This document shows, piece after piece, positions 47,869 to 55,918 of a stretch of DNA of 64,000 nucleotides. The notes beneath the pieces are model-generated. The model ran no database searches. It was not told where the DNA came from and saw nothing but the letters and a program-made list of their open reading frames with translations. The stretch covers positions 558,001 through 622,000 of the forward strand of contig NZ_JABJRC010000003.1 in NCBI RefSeq assembly GCF_013131805.1, written 5' to 3'. How positions within the stretch are numbered: position 1 is the first letter of the stretch; each line of letters begins with the position of its first letter. Source of the DNA: Kribbella sandramycini. GTDB taxonomy: Bacteria; Actinomycetota; Actinomycetes; Propionibacteriales; Kribbellaceae. The position numbers were made by a program, and so were the translations under genes.

Positions 47869-47907
47869 TCCGCGTCTTCCACCTGAACTGAACGGGACGA
47901 GCTTTCC

Positions 47908-50565
47908 ATGACCGAAACTCCCACCTCGCCGCAGCACGACCGGGTCCAGCCCCTCGACCTGCAGACCGAGATGCAGCAGTCGTACCTCGACTACGCGATG
48001 GCCGTCATCGTCGGCCGTGCGCTGCCCGAGGTCCGCGACGGCCTGAAGCCGGTGCACCGCCGCATCCTCTACGCGATGTACGACGGCGGCTACCGGCCGG
48101 ACCGCGGTTTCAACAAGTGCTCCCGCGTCGTCGGTGACGTCATGGGTCAGTACCACCCGCACGGCGACTCGGCGATCTACGACACCTTGGTCCGGCTCGC
48201 GCAGCCGTGGGTGATGCGGGCGCCGCTGATCCAGGGCCAGGGCAACTTCGGCTCACCGGGTAACGACCCCGCGGCCGCCATGCGGTACACCGAGTGCCGG
48301 ATGGCGCCGCTGGCGATGGAGATGGTCCGCGACATCGACCAGGAGACCGTCGACTTCCGGCCGAACTACGACGGTAAGTCGCAGGAGCCGGTGATCCTGC
48401 CGGCCCGCTTCCCGAACCTGCTGGTGAACGGCTCGTCCGGGATCGCGGTCGGGATGGCGACCCAGATCCCGCCGCACAACCTGCGCGAGGTCGCGGCCGC
48501 CGTCGACTGGGCGCTGGCCAACCCCGAGGCCACCCGCGAGGAGCTGCTCGCGGCCTGCCTGCAGCACATCAAGGGCCCGGACTTCCCGAACGGCGCCCTG
48601 ATCGTCGGTTACAAGGGCATCGACGACGCCTACCGCACCGGCCGTGGCTCGGTCACCATGCGCGCGGTCGTCGACATCGAGGAGGACGCCAAGGGCCGCA
48701 CCAGCCTGGTCGTCACCCAGCTGCCCTACATGGTCAACCCGGACAACCTCGCGCAGAAGATCGCCGAGCTGGTCAACACCGGCAAGATGACCGGGATCGC
48801 CGACATCCGCGACGACTCCTCCTCGCGGACCGGCCAGCGCCTGGTGATCGTGCTCAAGCGGGACGCGCAGCCGCGGGTCGTGCTGAACAACCTCTACAAG
48901 CACACCCAGCTGCAGGACACCTTCGGCTGCAACATGCTCGCGCTGGTGGACGGCGTCCCGCGCACGCTCAGCGTCGACCTGTTCATCACGCACTGGATCA
49001 GCCACCAGATCGAGGTCATCCAGCGGCGGACGCGCTTCCGCCTCCGCGAGGCCGAGAAGAACGCGCACATCTACCGCGGCTACGTGAAGGCGCTGGACGC
49101 GCTCGACGAGGTGATCGCGCTGATCCGGCGCAGCCCCGACGTCGAAGAGGCGCGCACCGGCCTGATCCAGCTGCTCGAGATCGACGAGATCCAGGCGCAG
49201 GCGATCCTGGACATGCAGCTGCGCCGGCTGGCCGCCCTGGAGCGGCAGAAGATCATCGAGCGACTGACCGAGCTCGAGGCGATCATCGCCGACCTGCAGG
49301 ACATCCTGGACAGCCCGGAGCGGCAGCGCACGATCGTCAAGGACGAGCTCGCCGAGATCGTCGAGCGGTACGGCGACGAGCGGCGGACCGAGATCATCGC
49401 GGCCGACGGCGACCTCTCCGTCCAGGACCTCGTCCCCGACGAGGACGTCGTGGTCACGATCACCCGCGGTGGTTACGCGAAGCGGACCAAGGCCGACCTC
49501 TACCGGACGCAGAACCGCGGCGGTAAGGGCGTCCGCGGCGCCGCGCTGCGCGCCGAGGACGAGATCAACCACTTCTTCGCCACCACGAACCACCACTGGA
49601 TGCTGTTCTTCACCACCAAGGGCCGGGTCTACCGGGCCAAGGTGTGGCAGCTGCCGGAGTCCGCGCGCGACGCCAAGGGCTCGCACGTGGCCGGCCTGCT
49701 CTCCTTCCAGCCGGACGAGGAGATCGCGCAAGTGCTGACCCTGCGCGACTACGAGGCCGCCGACTACCTGGTGCTCGCGACCAAGAAGGGCCTGGTCAAG
49801 AAGACGGCCCTGACCGACTACGACTCGGCCCGGCAGAGCGGCATCATCGCGGTCAACTTCCGCGAGGACGACGACGAGCTGATCGGGGCCGATGTCGCTT
49901 CGGCGTCCGACGATCTGCTGCTGGTCTCGCGGAAGGGGCAGTCGATCCGCTTCACCGCGAACGACGAGCAGCTCCGGCCGATGGGCCGGGCCACCTCCGG
50001 CGTCACCGGCATGAAGTTCCGCTCCGGTGACGAGCTGCTGTCGATGTCGGTCATCCGGGCCGGCGAGGACGAGGAGGCGCAGTTCGTCTTCACCGTCACC
50101 GACGCCGGGTACGCGAAGCGCTCGAAGGTCTCGGAGTACCGGCAGCAGGGTCGCGGCGGGCTCGGCATCAAGGCGGTCAAGCTGAACGACGAGCGCGGCT
50201 CGCTGGTCGGCGCGATCACCGTGTACGACGGTGACCAGGTGCTCGCGATCAAGGCCAGCGGCCAGGTCGTCCGCAGCCGGGTGGACAGCGTGCCGGTCAA
50301 GGGCCGGGACACGATGGGCGTCCGGTTCGCCGGGGTCGGCGAGTCCGACGCGGTGGTCGCGATCGCGCGGAACACCGATCTGACCATCGAGGCCGAGGAG
50401 TCGGAAGAGGCAGCCGAGGGTACTGCGACCGAAGCTGCCCAGGATGTGGACGGTTCGACAACCGAATCCACCTCTGCGAGCGTCAGTACTGACGACGAGC
50501 GTTCGACTGATTCCGACGGCGCGGCTACCGTCGAAGACGACGAAGCCGGCCAGGAGGGTAACTGA
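47908..50565 (+). CDS. gyrA: DNA gyrase subunit A
   Basis: 885 residues. The catalytic tyrosine is Y127 (MRYTECRM). The quinolone-resistance region reads [10 protein letters not shown] with S88 and D92, the fluoroquinolone-susceptible state of most bacteria. The C-terminal beta-pinwheel contains repeated GRVYRAKVW and [20 protein letters not shown] (GyrA-box) blades. An acidic Ser/Thr/Glu tail of about 60 residues follows. The last base of its stop is the first base of the next ATG. Confidence 0.97.
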   Translation: MTETPTSPQHDRVQPLDLQTEMQQSYLDYAMAVIVGRALPEVRDGLKPVHRRILYAMYDGGYRPDRGFNKCSRVVGDVMGQYHPHGDSAIYDTLVRLAQPWVMRAPLIQGQGNFGSPGNDPAAAMRYTECRMAPLAMEMVRDIDQETVDFRPNYDGKSQEPVILPARFPNLLVNGSSGIAVGMATQIPPHNLREVAAAVDWALANPEATREELLAACLQHIKGPDFPNGALIVGYKGIDDAYRTGRGSVTMRAVVDIEEDAKGRTSLVVTQLPYMVNPDNLAQKIAELVNTGKMTGIADIRDDSSSRTGQRLVIVLKRDAQPRVVLNNLYKHTQLQDTFGCNMLALVDGVPRTLSVDLFITHWISHQIEVIQRRTRFRLREAEKNAHIYRGYVKALDALDEVIALIRRSPDVEEARTGLIQLLEIDEIQAQAILDMQLRRLAALERQKIIERLTELEAIIADLQDILDSPERQRTIVKDELAEIVERYGDERRTEIIAADGDLSVQDLVPDEDVVVTITRGGYAKRTKADLYRTQNRGGKGVRGAALRAEDEINHFFATTNHHWMLFFTTKGRVYRAKVWQLPESARDAKGSHVAGLLSFQPDEEIAQVLTLRDYEAADYLVLATKKGLVKKTALTDYDSARQSGIIAVNFREDDDELIGADVASASDDLLLVSRKGQSIRFTANDEQLRPMGRATSGVTGMKFRSGDELLSMSVIRAGEDEEAQFVFTVTDAGYAKRSKVSEYRQQGRGGLGIKAVKLNDERGSLVGAITVYDGDQVLAIKASGQVVRSRVDSVPVKGRDTMGVRFAGVGESDAVVAIARNTDLTIEAEESEEAAEGTATEAAQDVDGSTTESTSASVSTDDERSTDSDGAATVEDDEAGQEGN

Positions 50566-51524
50566 TGACCAACCGCGCGAGGCCGACATGGCCCGAGGGC
50601 GCGGACAGCTCCAAGACCCCGCGCCCCGCGCAGGGCGGGAAGCAGTCCGGCCCGGCCACCCCGGCCTCCAACGGTCGTTCCACCGCCGCTCCCAGCGGCA
50701 ACGGCCGGCCAGCCACTCCGGCGAACGGGCAGCGTCCCGCCGCCGAGCTCCGGCAACCGCAGCAGCGGCCCGGCACGCCCGCCCAGCAGCCCCCGGTCCG
50801 CCCGGCCAGTCAGCCGGGCTCGGGCCAGCCTGGCGCCGGGCAGTCGGGTGCCGGGCAGTCCGGTGCGAAGTCGCGGCCGGCGCCGGCGCCGAGTACGCCG
50901 GGGCGTCCGGAGCCGTGGCAGGGTGGCGGCTCGACGGCCAACCCGGCCGCGCGGGCCGGTGCGACCACGGGCGGTGCCGCGGCGGGAGCGTCGTCGTACG
51001 GGCTGACCGGGAAGAGTGGCGACAAGAGCGAGTCCTTCAGTGACAAGGTGAGCGCCGCGCGGCAGGCCGTGCTGGACAAGGCCTCCGCTGTCACCGGCAA
51101 GAAGGACGACAGTGAGAGCGTCGAGTTGGGCGCCAAGGGGTTGGGTCGGCCGCAGACCCGCAAGGCCCGGCTGCGGATGTCGCGGATCGAGCCGTGGTCG
51201 GTGATGAAGACGGCATTCCTGCTGTCGATCGCCTTCGGCATCGTCGTCTGGGTCGCGGTCTTCATCGTCTGGACGGCGATCGAGACGGCCGGTGTCTTCG
51301 ACAACATCAACAGCACGGTCACCGAGGTCCTGGGCAACCCGAACTCGGAGCCCTTCCGCGTCGAGACCTACATCAACCGCGGCAAGGTGATGGGTTTCAC
51401 CACCCTGCTCGCCTGTGCCGATGTGCTGATCATCACGGCCCTGGCCACCCTGGGCGCCTTCCTCTACAACATCGCCGCCACGCTCCTGGGCGGCCTCGAA
51501 GTCACGCTCGCGTCGGAAGACTGA
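50565..51524 (+). CDS. DUF3566 transmembrane protein
   Basis: 319 residues. A 190-residue Pro/Gly/Gln-rich cytoplasmic N-terminus leads to the conserved DUF3566 domain: ARLRMSRIEPWSVMKTAFLLSIAFGIVVWVAVFIVW, a loop, then ADVLIITALATLGAFLYNIAATLLGGLEVTL (two membrane helices). The family is encoded after gyrA across actinobacteria and is uncharacterised. TGATG coupling with gyrA. Confidence 0.92.
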   Translation: MTNRARPTWPEGADSSKTPRPAQGGKQSGPATPASNGRSTAAPSGNGRPATPANGQRPAAELRQPQQRPGTPAQQPPVRPASQPGSGQPGAGQSGAGQSGAKSRPAPAPSTPGRPEPWQGGGSTANPAARAGATTGGAAAGASSYGLTGKSGDKSESFSDKVSAARQAVLDKASAVTGKKDDSESVELGAKGLGRPQTRKARLRMSRIEPWSVMKTAFLLSIAFGIVVWVAVFIVWTAIETAGVFDNINSTVTEVLGNPNSEPFRVETYINRGKVMGFTTLLACADVLIITALATLGAFLYNIAATLLGGLEVTLASED

Positions 51525-51534
51525 GCCTCTCCGC

Positions 51535-51561
51535 ACCCCCGGAGCCACCCGCTCCGGGGGT
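51535..51561 (+). terminator. Terminator hairpin after gyrBA-DUF3566
   Basis: ACCCCCGGAGC and GCTCCGGGGGT, perfect 11-bp arms with a 5-nt loop, 10 bp after the DUF3566 stop and 69 bp before tRNA-Ile. No U-tract, typical for high-GC terminators. Confidence 0.8.
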
Positions 51562-51630
51562 CACCCGGAACCGTTTTGTGAGACAGGCACCTGGTGGGGT
51601 AATCTCTCCCAGGTTCCACCCCGTAGATAC

Positions 51631-51707
51631 GGGCCTATAGCTCAGTTGGTTAGAGCGCTGCCCTGATAAGGCAGAGGTCACTGGTTCAAATCCAGTTAGG
51701 CCCACCA
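51631..51707 (+). tRNA. tRNA-Ile (GAT)
   Basis: 77 nt with encoded CCA. The acceptor stem GGGCCTA pairs with TAGGCCC, the anticodon arm is CTGCC-CTGATAA-GGCAG with GAT at 51665-51667, and the T arm is CTGGTTCAAATCCAG. It sits downstream of gyrA as in most actinobacteria. Confidence 0.97.
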
Positions 51708-51743
51708 CCCGATCGCGAACCCCCGGATCCGAGGAGTCCCCCC

Positions 51744-51875
51744 GTGCTCAGAAAGCTCCTGCTGGTGCTCCTGGCCGGTATCGGTGGATACTTCGCCTAC
51801 AAGAAGACCCAGCAGTCCCGCGCCGACAAGGACCTCTGGGCCGAGGCCGTCGACCCGGTAACCCCGGGCCGCTGA
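51744..51875 (+). CDS. DLW-39 family small membrane protein
   Basis: 43 residues from GTG 51744 behind GAGGAG: a hydrophobic helix LLLVLLAGIGGYFAYKKTQQ, then the invariant DLW motif in RADKDLWAEAVDPV. The family is a conserved actinobacterial microprotein encoded between the tRNA-Ile and tRNA-Ala genes beside gyrA. Function unknown. Confidence 0.9.
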   Translation: MLRKLLLVLLAGIGGYFAYKKTQQSRADKDLWAEAVDPVTPGR

Positions 51876-51888
51876 CCACTCCCCACCC

Positions 51889-51961
51889 GGGGGCGTAGCT
51901 CAACTGGCAGAGCACTGCCTTTGCAAGGCAGGGGTTAGGGGTTCAAGTCCCCTCGTCTCCA
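51889..51961 (+). tRNA. tRNA-Ala (TGC)
   Basis: 73 nt, CCA not encoded. The acceptor stem GGGGGCG pairs with CGTCTCC through two G-T wobbles; the anticodon loop TTTGCAA gives TGC at 51922-51924; the T arm is AGGGGTTCAAGTCCCCT. The missing CCA is supplied by the cca product. Confidence 0.96.
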
Positions 51962-52109
51962 CGAAGCCGATAGGCGACCTATGTCCGCGGAAAGCGCGGA
52001 CCGGGTCGCCTTCGTCGTTTGTGCGCCTGCGCTCCGCTTGGCGCGAGCAGGGGCTCCGCCACCCGCACCCCCTGCGACCTCGCTTCGCTCGTCGCCCCCC
52101 TCGCCTGAG

Positions 52110-52378
52110 CTGTTCGCTGACCTGCGGTGGTCGGGTCGGCTGTTTGCTGACCTGCGGTGCTCGCCTGGGCTGGTTGCTGACCTGCGGTGGTTGGCTGGGC
52201 TGTTAGCTCGCCGGCGGTGCTCGCCTCTGCTTCTCGGCTCGTCGCCCCCTCGCTTGAGCTGGTCGCTGACCTGCGGTGGTTGGCTCGGCGGTTTGCTCGC
52301 CGGCGGTGCTCGCCTCGGCTGTTGATTCGCCGCCCCGCTCACCTGGGCTGTTTGCCGACCTGGGGTGGTTGCTCCTGT
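52110..52378. repeat. Imperfect 30-bp tandem repeats
   Basis: Units start CTG(T/G)T(T/C)GCTGACC and continue TGCGGTG with a variable end. Clear copies at 52110, 52140, 52170 and 52200, a 29-bp interruption, then 52259 and 52289, then two degraded copies to about 52378. The 30-bp period keeps a minus-strand frame open that encodes a low-complexity HRRSANS-type repeat; I do not call it a gene. The surrounding 51962-52460 gap holds no other gene. Confidence 0.85.
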
Positions 52379-52384
52379 GGGTTG

Positions 52385-52398
52385 GTTTCACGTGGAAC
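52385..52398. promoter_or_regulatory. Outlying parS-like site
   Basis: GTTTCACGTGGAAC, the same one-mismatch variant as at 28658, located on the far side of oriC from the parAB cluster and about 20 kb from the nearest other site. Confidence 0.75.
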
Positions 52399-52403
52399 GG
52401 GTG

Positions 52404-52424
52404 GGCTGGTTGGTGCGTAGCGTT
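52404..52424 (+). promoter_or_regulatory. Shared 21-bp motif upstream of orphan paralogue
   Basis: Starts GGCTGGTTGGTG and ends CGTAGCGTT. It matches 52982-53002 upstream of the ECF sigma gene at 19 of 21 positions. A -10-like AAATACT lies at 52445-52451. Probably a common promoter element, possibly read by the ECF factor itself. Confidence 0.5.
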
Positions 52425-52463
52425 GGGAGAGGTGGGGTGGGGGCAAATACTGAGGAGAAGGTG

Positions 52464-52952
52464 ATGAGTGGGTTGTGGCGGAAGTGGGTGTTGGTTGGGG
52501 TCGCTGGGTGCGTGGTGCTGGCGGCTGGTGTGGGAGTGGCGGTGCGTCTGATCGGCGAAGGGACGTCGGCGGGGTACGCGGTGACCACGGAGGCCGACGG
52601 CATGGTCAAGGTGCGGCTGTATCGGCTCGATCGCGTTGAGGGGCTCGAAGAGCGGATTCGGGCGGCGGGGATCGCGGCGGAGGTGGCTCACGTGCCTGCG
52701 GGGACGTACTGCCGGCGGACGCCGCCTGCTGTTGAGCAGTTCGAGCGGGGCGCCGTCGCCTATGAGACGGCCAAGGAGTCCGAGACCACTCCGTTCGTCA
52801 GCAGCATGATCCTTGACCCGAAGCGGTTCGGCGGGATGACGCTGGTGCTCGAGATCGCGGACGGGGGGAAGTACGCGAAGACCGGGGTGCTCGGGCAGCG
52901 GGTGCGGACCGGGAGCTACGGGCCGTGTGAGGTGGTCGACCCGAGCAAATGA
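52464..52952 (+). CDS. Secreted/anchored protein, paralogue of ECF-linked protein
   Basis: 162 residues: an N-terminal membrane helix (WVLVGVAGCVVLAAGVGVAVRL) then an exterior domain AGYAVTTEADGMVKVRLYRLDRVEGLEERIRAAGIAAEVAHVPAGTYCRRTPP, ending RVRTGSYGPCEVVDPSK with two cysteines. The same domain follows the ECF sigma gene at 53607; this copy lacks the cytoplasmic N-terminal extension. ATG 52464 is behind GAGGAGAA. The stop codon lies in a 33-bp repeat shared with that paralogue. Confidence 0.75.
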   Translation: MSGLWRKWVLVGVAGCVVLAAGVGVAVRLIGEGTSAGYAVTTEADGMVKVRLYRLDRVEGLEERIRAAGIAAEVAHVPAGTYCRRTPPAVEQFERGAVAYETAKESETTPFVSSMILDPKRFGGMTLVLEIADGGKYAKTGVLGQRVRTGSYGPCEVVDPSK

Positions 52953-52973
52953 TCGTTGCCTGGAGCACCTTGT
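52941..52973 (+). repeat. 33-bp exact direct repeat, copy A
   Basis: Begins CCGAGCAAATGATCG and ends GGAGCACCTTGT; identical over 33 bp to 54165-54197. Both copies span the stop codons of the two paralogues, so they mark a recent segmental duplication. Confidence 0.9.
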
Positions 52974-52981
52974 GAGGAGCT

Positions 52982-53002
52982 GGCTGGTTGGTACGTAACG
53001 TT
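52982..53002 (+). promoter_or_regulatory. Shared 21-bp motif upstream of ECF sigma gene
   Basis: Starts GGCTGGTTGGTA and ends CGTAACGTT; 19 of 21 match to 52404-52424. A -10-like TAAGTACT is at 53018-53025. Candidate autoregulated promoter element. Confidence 0.5.
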
Positions 53003-53049
53003 TGGTGGGGGGTGGGCTAAGTACTTGCGACTGTGATGGAGGGACGGGC

Positions 53050-53610
53050 GTGAGTGGTGTAGCTGAGATTGGGTGGGATCCGGATGCTTTTGAGCGGTTC
53101 TATCGGGAGCACGTGGAGAGAGTGCAGCGGTTTGTGGCTCGGCGGGTCGAGGATCCGTATCTGGCTGCGGATTTGACGGCTGATGTGTTTCTGGCGGCTG
53201 TTGATGCTTCGGCGGGCTATCGGGAGCAGCTGGGTACGCCGGTCGGGTGGTTGTACGGGATTGCGCGGAATGTGGTCGCGGGTGAGCGGCGGCGGAAGGC
53301 TCGGGAGTTGCGGGCCAATCAGCGGGTCTCGGGACGGCGGTTGTTGACGGCGGATGACGTCGGGCGGCTCGAGGAGCGGATTGATGCTGAGGCTTCGGCG
53401 CGCCAGCTGATTGCGGCGATGGGTGAGTTGCCGGAGGGGGAACGGGCGGCGCTGGAGTTGGTCGCGGTTGACGGGTTGTCGCCGCAGGAGGCCGCGCAGG
53501 TGTTGGGGATTCGGGTTACGGCGTTTCGGGTTCGGTTGCATCGGGCTCGCGGGCGGCTCAGGTCGCAGTCACTTCAGCTGGTGTCGACTCCTGAGGAGGC
53601 CATTTCATGA
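53050..53610 (+). CDS. ECF RNA polymerase sigma factor
   Basis: 186 residues. Region 2: FERFYREHVERVQRFVARRVEDPYLAADLTADVFLAAVDAS and TPVGWLYGIARNVVAGERRRK; region 4: ELVAVDGLSPQEAAQVLGIRVTAFRVRLHRARGRL. GTG 53050 sits behind GGAGGGACGGGC; the in-frame 53002 start would run through the promoter-like motif. The next gene overlaps by 4 bp and encodes a membrane-anchored protein that is the likely anti-sigma or sensor partner, though it lacks a ZAS motif. Confidence 0.9.
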   Translation: MSGVAEIGWDPDAFERFYREHVERVQRFVARRVEDPYLAADLTADVFLAAVDASAGYREQLGTPVGWLYGIARNVVAGERRRKARELRANQRVSGRRLLTADDVGRLEERIDAEASARQLIAAMGELPEGERAALELVAVDGLSPQEAAQVLGIRVTAFRVRLHRARGRLRSQSLQLVSTPEEAIS

Positions 53611-54176
53611 ATACGTTCGAGGACAAGCTGTTGAATGAGCTGCGGGCGGTGGTCGCGGAGCGGCCGGCGCCGATCGAGGTACGGCGGAAGCGGCCGAAGC
53701 GGGTGTTGATCGCGGTGGCGGCGTGTCTGACGCTGGCGGCTGGTACGGCGGTCGCGGTGCCGCTGATCGGTGGCGAGCAGGCGACGTCGTCGGCGTACGC
53801 GGTGACGACGCAGGCCGATGGCAGGGTCAAGGTGCAGATCTATCGGCTCGAGGATGTCGAAGGGCTGGAGAAGCGGATTCGGGCGGCGGGGGTGGCGGCT
53901 GACGTGACTCTGGTGCCGGTGGGGAAGTACTGCCGGCGGACGCCGACTCCTGTCCGCGCCAAGTTCGACGAGAAGGCCATGATGATGGAGTTCGTCGGTG
54001 ACGGGGTCACGACCGTCGCCAATCTGGTTCTCGACCCGAAGAGGTTCCGCGGCACGACCCTGTTGCTGGATATCGCGGCCGCGGAGAAGAGCAAGAAGCC
54101 GGGGTTGTTCTTGCCTGAGCAGGTGGTGAGCGGGAGCTACGGGCCTTGTCAGCCGATCCCGAAGCCGAGCAAATGA
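53607..54176 (+). CDS. Membrane-anchored ECF-linked protein, candidate anti-sigma/sensor
   Basis: 189 residues: a 33-residue cytoplasmic N-terminus (MNTFEDKLLNELRAVVAERPAP then RRKRPK), one membrane helix (VLIAVAACLTLAAGTAVAVPL), then an exterior domain nearly 60% identical by eye to that of 52464 (YAVTTQADGRVKVQIYRLEDVEGLEKRIRAAGVAADVTLVPVGKYCRRTP). Two exterior cysteines are conserved. The 4-bp overlap with the sigma gene argues for regulation of that sigma factor; no zinc motif is present, so the mechanism is unknown. Confidence 0.78.
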   Translation: MNTFEDKLLNELRAVVAERPAPIEVRRKRPKRVLIAVAACLTLAAGTAVAVPLIGGEQATSSAYAVTTQADGRVKVQIYRLEDVEGLEKRIRAAGVAADVTLVPVGKYCRRTPTPVRAKFDEKAMMMEFVGDGVTTVANLVLDPKRFRGTTLLLDIAAAEKSKKPGLFLPEQVVSGSYGPCQPIPKPSK

Positions 54177-54197
54177 TCGTTGCCTGGAGCACCTTGT
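54165..54197 (+). repeat. 33-bp exact direct repeat, copy B
   Basis: Same sequence as 52941-52973, overlapping the stop codon of the second paralogue. Confidence 0.9.
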
Positions 54198-54345
54198 TGA
54201 GGTGACAGTTTGTGCTCGGATTGTCACGGGCTGTTTGCGGATGCGTGCAGATGTCCGGACAAGGCTGGCGGGTGGTGTGGCGGACGACAGATCGTCAAGA
54301 GGAAGAGAGATCGAGTCAGGCGGCTGACCACGGGAGGTCCGACGA

Positions 54346-54993
54346 GTGCTCGAGACTTATCGCGGCATTCCACATCTGTTGGACACCTGGCTCGTGCTGA
54401 CCGGTATGGCACTGCCGGTCGCGCTCTCGTCGCTGCGGCGGCCGGGGAGACTGCTCCCCCGCCTCGCGGCGTTCGGAGTACCGGCGGCGGTCGCGCTGGT
54501 ACTCGCGGCGACGCTCAGCCCGACGCCGCATCGGATGGGCGTGGTCGGTCAGTGCGGTACGCACCTCGCGACCACCGGCGGGCTGACCTCGGTCCAAGGG
54601 CTGCTCAACGTGTTGTTGTTCGTGCCGGCCGCCGCGCTGCTGGCGCTGGCGAGTAACCGGCCCGGGGACGGGATCGCCGCCGGGATCGGACTCTCGGCCT
54701 CGGTCGAGGCGATCCAGGCGCTGCTCCCGACCCTCGGCCGGTCCTGCCAGTTGCACGACCTGATCGCGAACACGGCCGGCGCCTTCGCCGGGGTCGCGCT
54801 CGCGCTCGGACTGAAGAGCGTCACCCGCGGCCGCCGGCTGGTGACGAACCAGTACGTCGTCGAACACACGGCCATGGTCGTCATCCGGCCCCGGCCCCCG
54901 GCGCGGCACCGCCGGGATCAGCTCGCGCCTCGACCCGTTCCGATCGTGGCGAAATCCACCAACGGCCTCCGCCCGGTGGTGAGGGCGCGCTGA
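54346..54993 (+). CDS. VanZ-like membrane protein
   Basis: 215 residues. Several membrane segments (LLDTWLVLTGMALPVALSS, FGVPAAVALVLAATLSPTP, GLLNVLLFVPAAALLALAS) and the VanZ-type signature SVEAIQALLPTLGRSCQLHDLIANTAGAFAGVALALGL. VanZ relatives confer low-level teicoplanin resistance in enterococci; most have no tested role. GTG 54346 lies after GGGAGGTCC. The final 50 residues are a basic cytoplasmic tail. Confidence 0.85.
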   Translation: MLETYRGIPHLLDTWLVLTGMALPVALSSLRRPGRLLPRLAAFGVPAAVALVLAATLSPTPHRMGVVGQCGTHLATTGGLTSVQGLLNVLLFVPAAALLALASNRPGDGIAAGIGLSASVEAIQALLPTLGRSCQLHDLIANTAGAFAGVALALGLKSVTRGRRLVTNQYVVEHTAMVVIRPRPPARHRRDQLAPRPVPIVAKSTNGLRPVVRAR

Positions 54994-55017
54994 CCCGTCA
55001 CTGAGCGAGCAGAGAGT

Positions 55018-55195
55018 TATCCGGAAGGTTATCCACAACTCGTGGATAACCCGGGGGATGACGCCTGCTCCGCCGTAAGTTATCCACAGGCTAGGGCCTG
55101 ACGTCGAGCCCGAGCGCGGTCGCGATCACCATCGCCTGGGTCAGATCGATCCGCGCGTCGCGCAGTCCGACGGTCAGCGGGTCGACTGTGGACAA
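55018..55195. other. DnaA-box cluster outside oriC
   Basis: TTATCCACA at 55029-55037 and 55080-55088, an inverted TTATCCACG at 55041-55049, a degenerate TTATCCGGA at 55018-55026, and a perfect TTGTCCACA (minus) at 55187-55195 inside the pentapeptide gene. The first two form GTTATCCACA-actc-GTGGATAAC-like symmetry. The cluster lies at the convergent 3' ends of the VanZ-like and pentapeptide genes, about 17 kb from oriC. Confidence 0.8.
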
Positions 55196-55693
55196 ATCCG
55201 AGCCGCGCAGATCCGCGCCGGTGAAATCGGCTCGCTGCAGCGCGGCGCCGGACAGATCGACATCCCGGAAGACCGCCTTGGCCGCCTTGACGCCGGTCAG
55301 CTCGGCTTCGCGTAACCGTACCCCGGTGAACGACGTTCCGCGCAGATCCGCGCCGGGGAGACCGGTGAACGACCAATCGCCGCCGGCGACCTTCAGCAAG
55401 TTGTAGGTGCAGTCGTCGAAGAAGCTGCCGACCAGCTTGCACCCGGTGAACGTCGCGTCGAACAGCGAGCAGCGGACGAACGTGCAGTTCACGAAGGCGG
55501 CATCGGTATGCGTCGAGGCATTGAAGCGGACGCCGCGGAACGTGCACTCCTCGAAGACGCCGCCGCGGTTGGCCACCTCGGTCAGATCGCTGTCGATGAA
55601 CAGCACCCGCCGATACGTCCGGCCGGACGGATCCTCGTCGTCCCACTCCCGGATCGTCGACTCGGTCGGCGCCGCGCCCCGGTTTCCCGCCAT
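55091..55693 (-). CDS. Pentapeptide-repeat protein
   Basis: 200 residues made largely of A(D/N)LXX-type repeats: FEECTFRGVRFNASTHTDAAFVNCTFVRCSLFDATFTGCKL, then GADLRGTSFTGVRLREAELTGVKAAKAVF and ADFTGADLRGSDLSTV. These fold as a right-handed quadrilateral beta-helix. Some relatives (Qnr, MfpA) mimic DNA and protect gyrase from quinolones; the cysteine-rich repeats here are less regular, so that role is not implied. The start is ATG 55693 behind GGAGGAG, not the longer frame at 55726. Confidence 0.88.
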   Translation of the reverse strand: MAGNRGAAPTESTIREWDDEDPSGRTYRRVLFIDSDLTEVANRGGVFEECTFRGVRFNASTHTDAAFVNCTFVRCSLFDATFTGCKLVGSFFDDCTYNLLKVAGGDWSFTGLPGADLRGTSFTGVRLREAELTGVKAAKAVFRDVDLSGAALQRADFTGADLRGSDLSTVDPLTVGLRDARIDLTQAMVIATALGLDVRP

Positions 55694-55749
55694 CGAACTC
55701 CTCCTGACCGCCGGTGTCGAGGCCACCCTGTCACGCCGTTCCGACAGCT

Positions 55750-55833
55750 AGGGCGTGCTTGGCGTGCCCCCGCACACCGAGCTACCGCACCGAGCACCTC
55801 CTCGCAACGGCGCGGACACGCCAAGCACGCCCT
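55750..55833. repeat. 84-nt hairpin element, second family member
   Basis: Perfect 17-bp arms AGGGCGTGCTTGGCGTG (55750-55766) and CACGCCAAGCACGCCCT (55817-55833) around a 50-nt loop. The loop opens CCCCCGCA, contains GAGCTACCGCACCGAGCACC, and closes CTCGCAACGGCGCGGA, matching the element at 41528-41602 although the stems are unrelated. Located between the divergent pentapeptide and epimerase genes. Confidence 0.85.
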
Positions 55834-55918
55834 GGCTGTAATGGTGACGAGTCAGGTTGTGATGGTGCCGCCGGAGAACGTTCAGCCGACCGACAACTAC
55901 GGGCCGCACGATGGAGGA

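Noticed and set aside
48253..50589. 778-codon minus-strand open frame
   Set aside because: Antisense to gyrA with no domain of its own.
51935..52342. Minus-strand frame encoding HRRSANS-type repeats
   Set aside because: Created by the 30-bp repeat; runs into tRNA-Ala and has no plausible start signal.
52110..52378. Possible CRISPR array
   Set aside because: Units are contiguous without unique spacers, repeats are imperfect, and there are no cas genes in the window.
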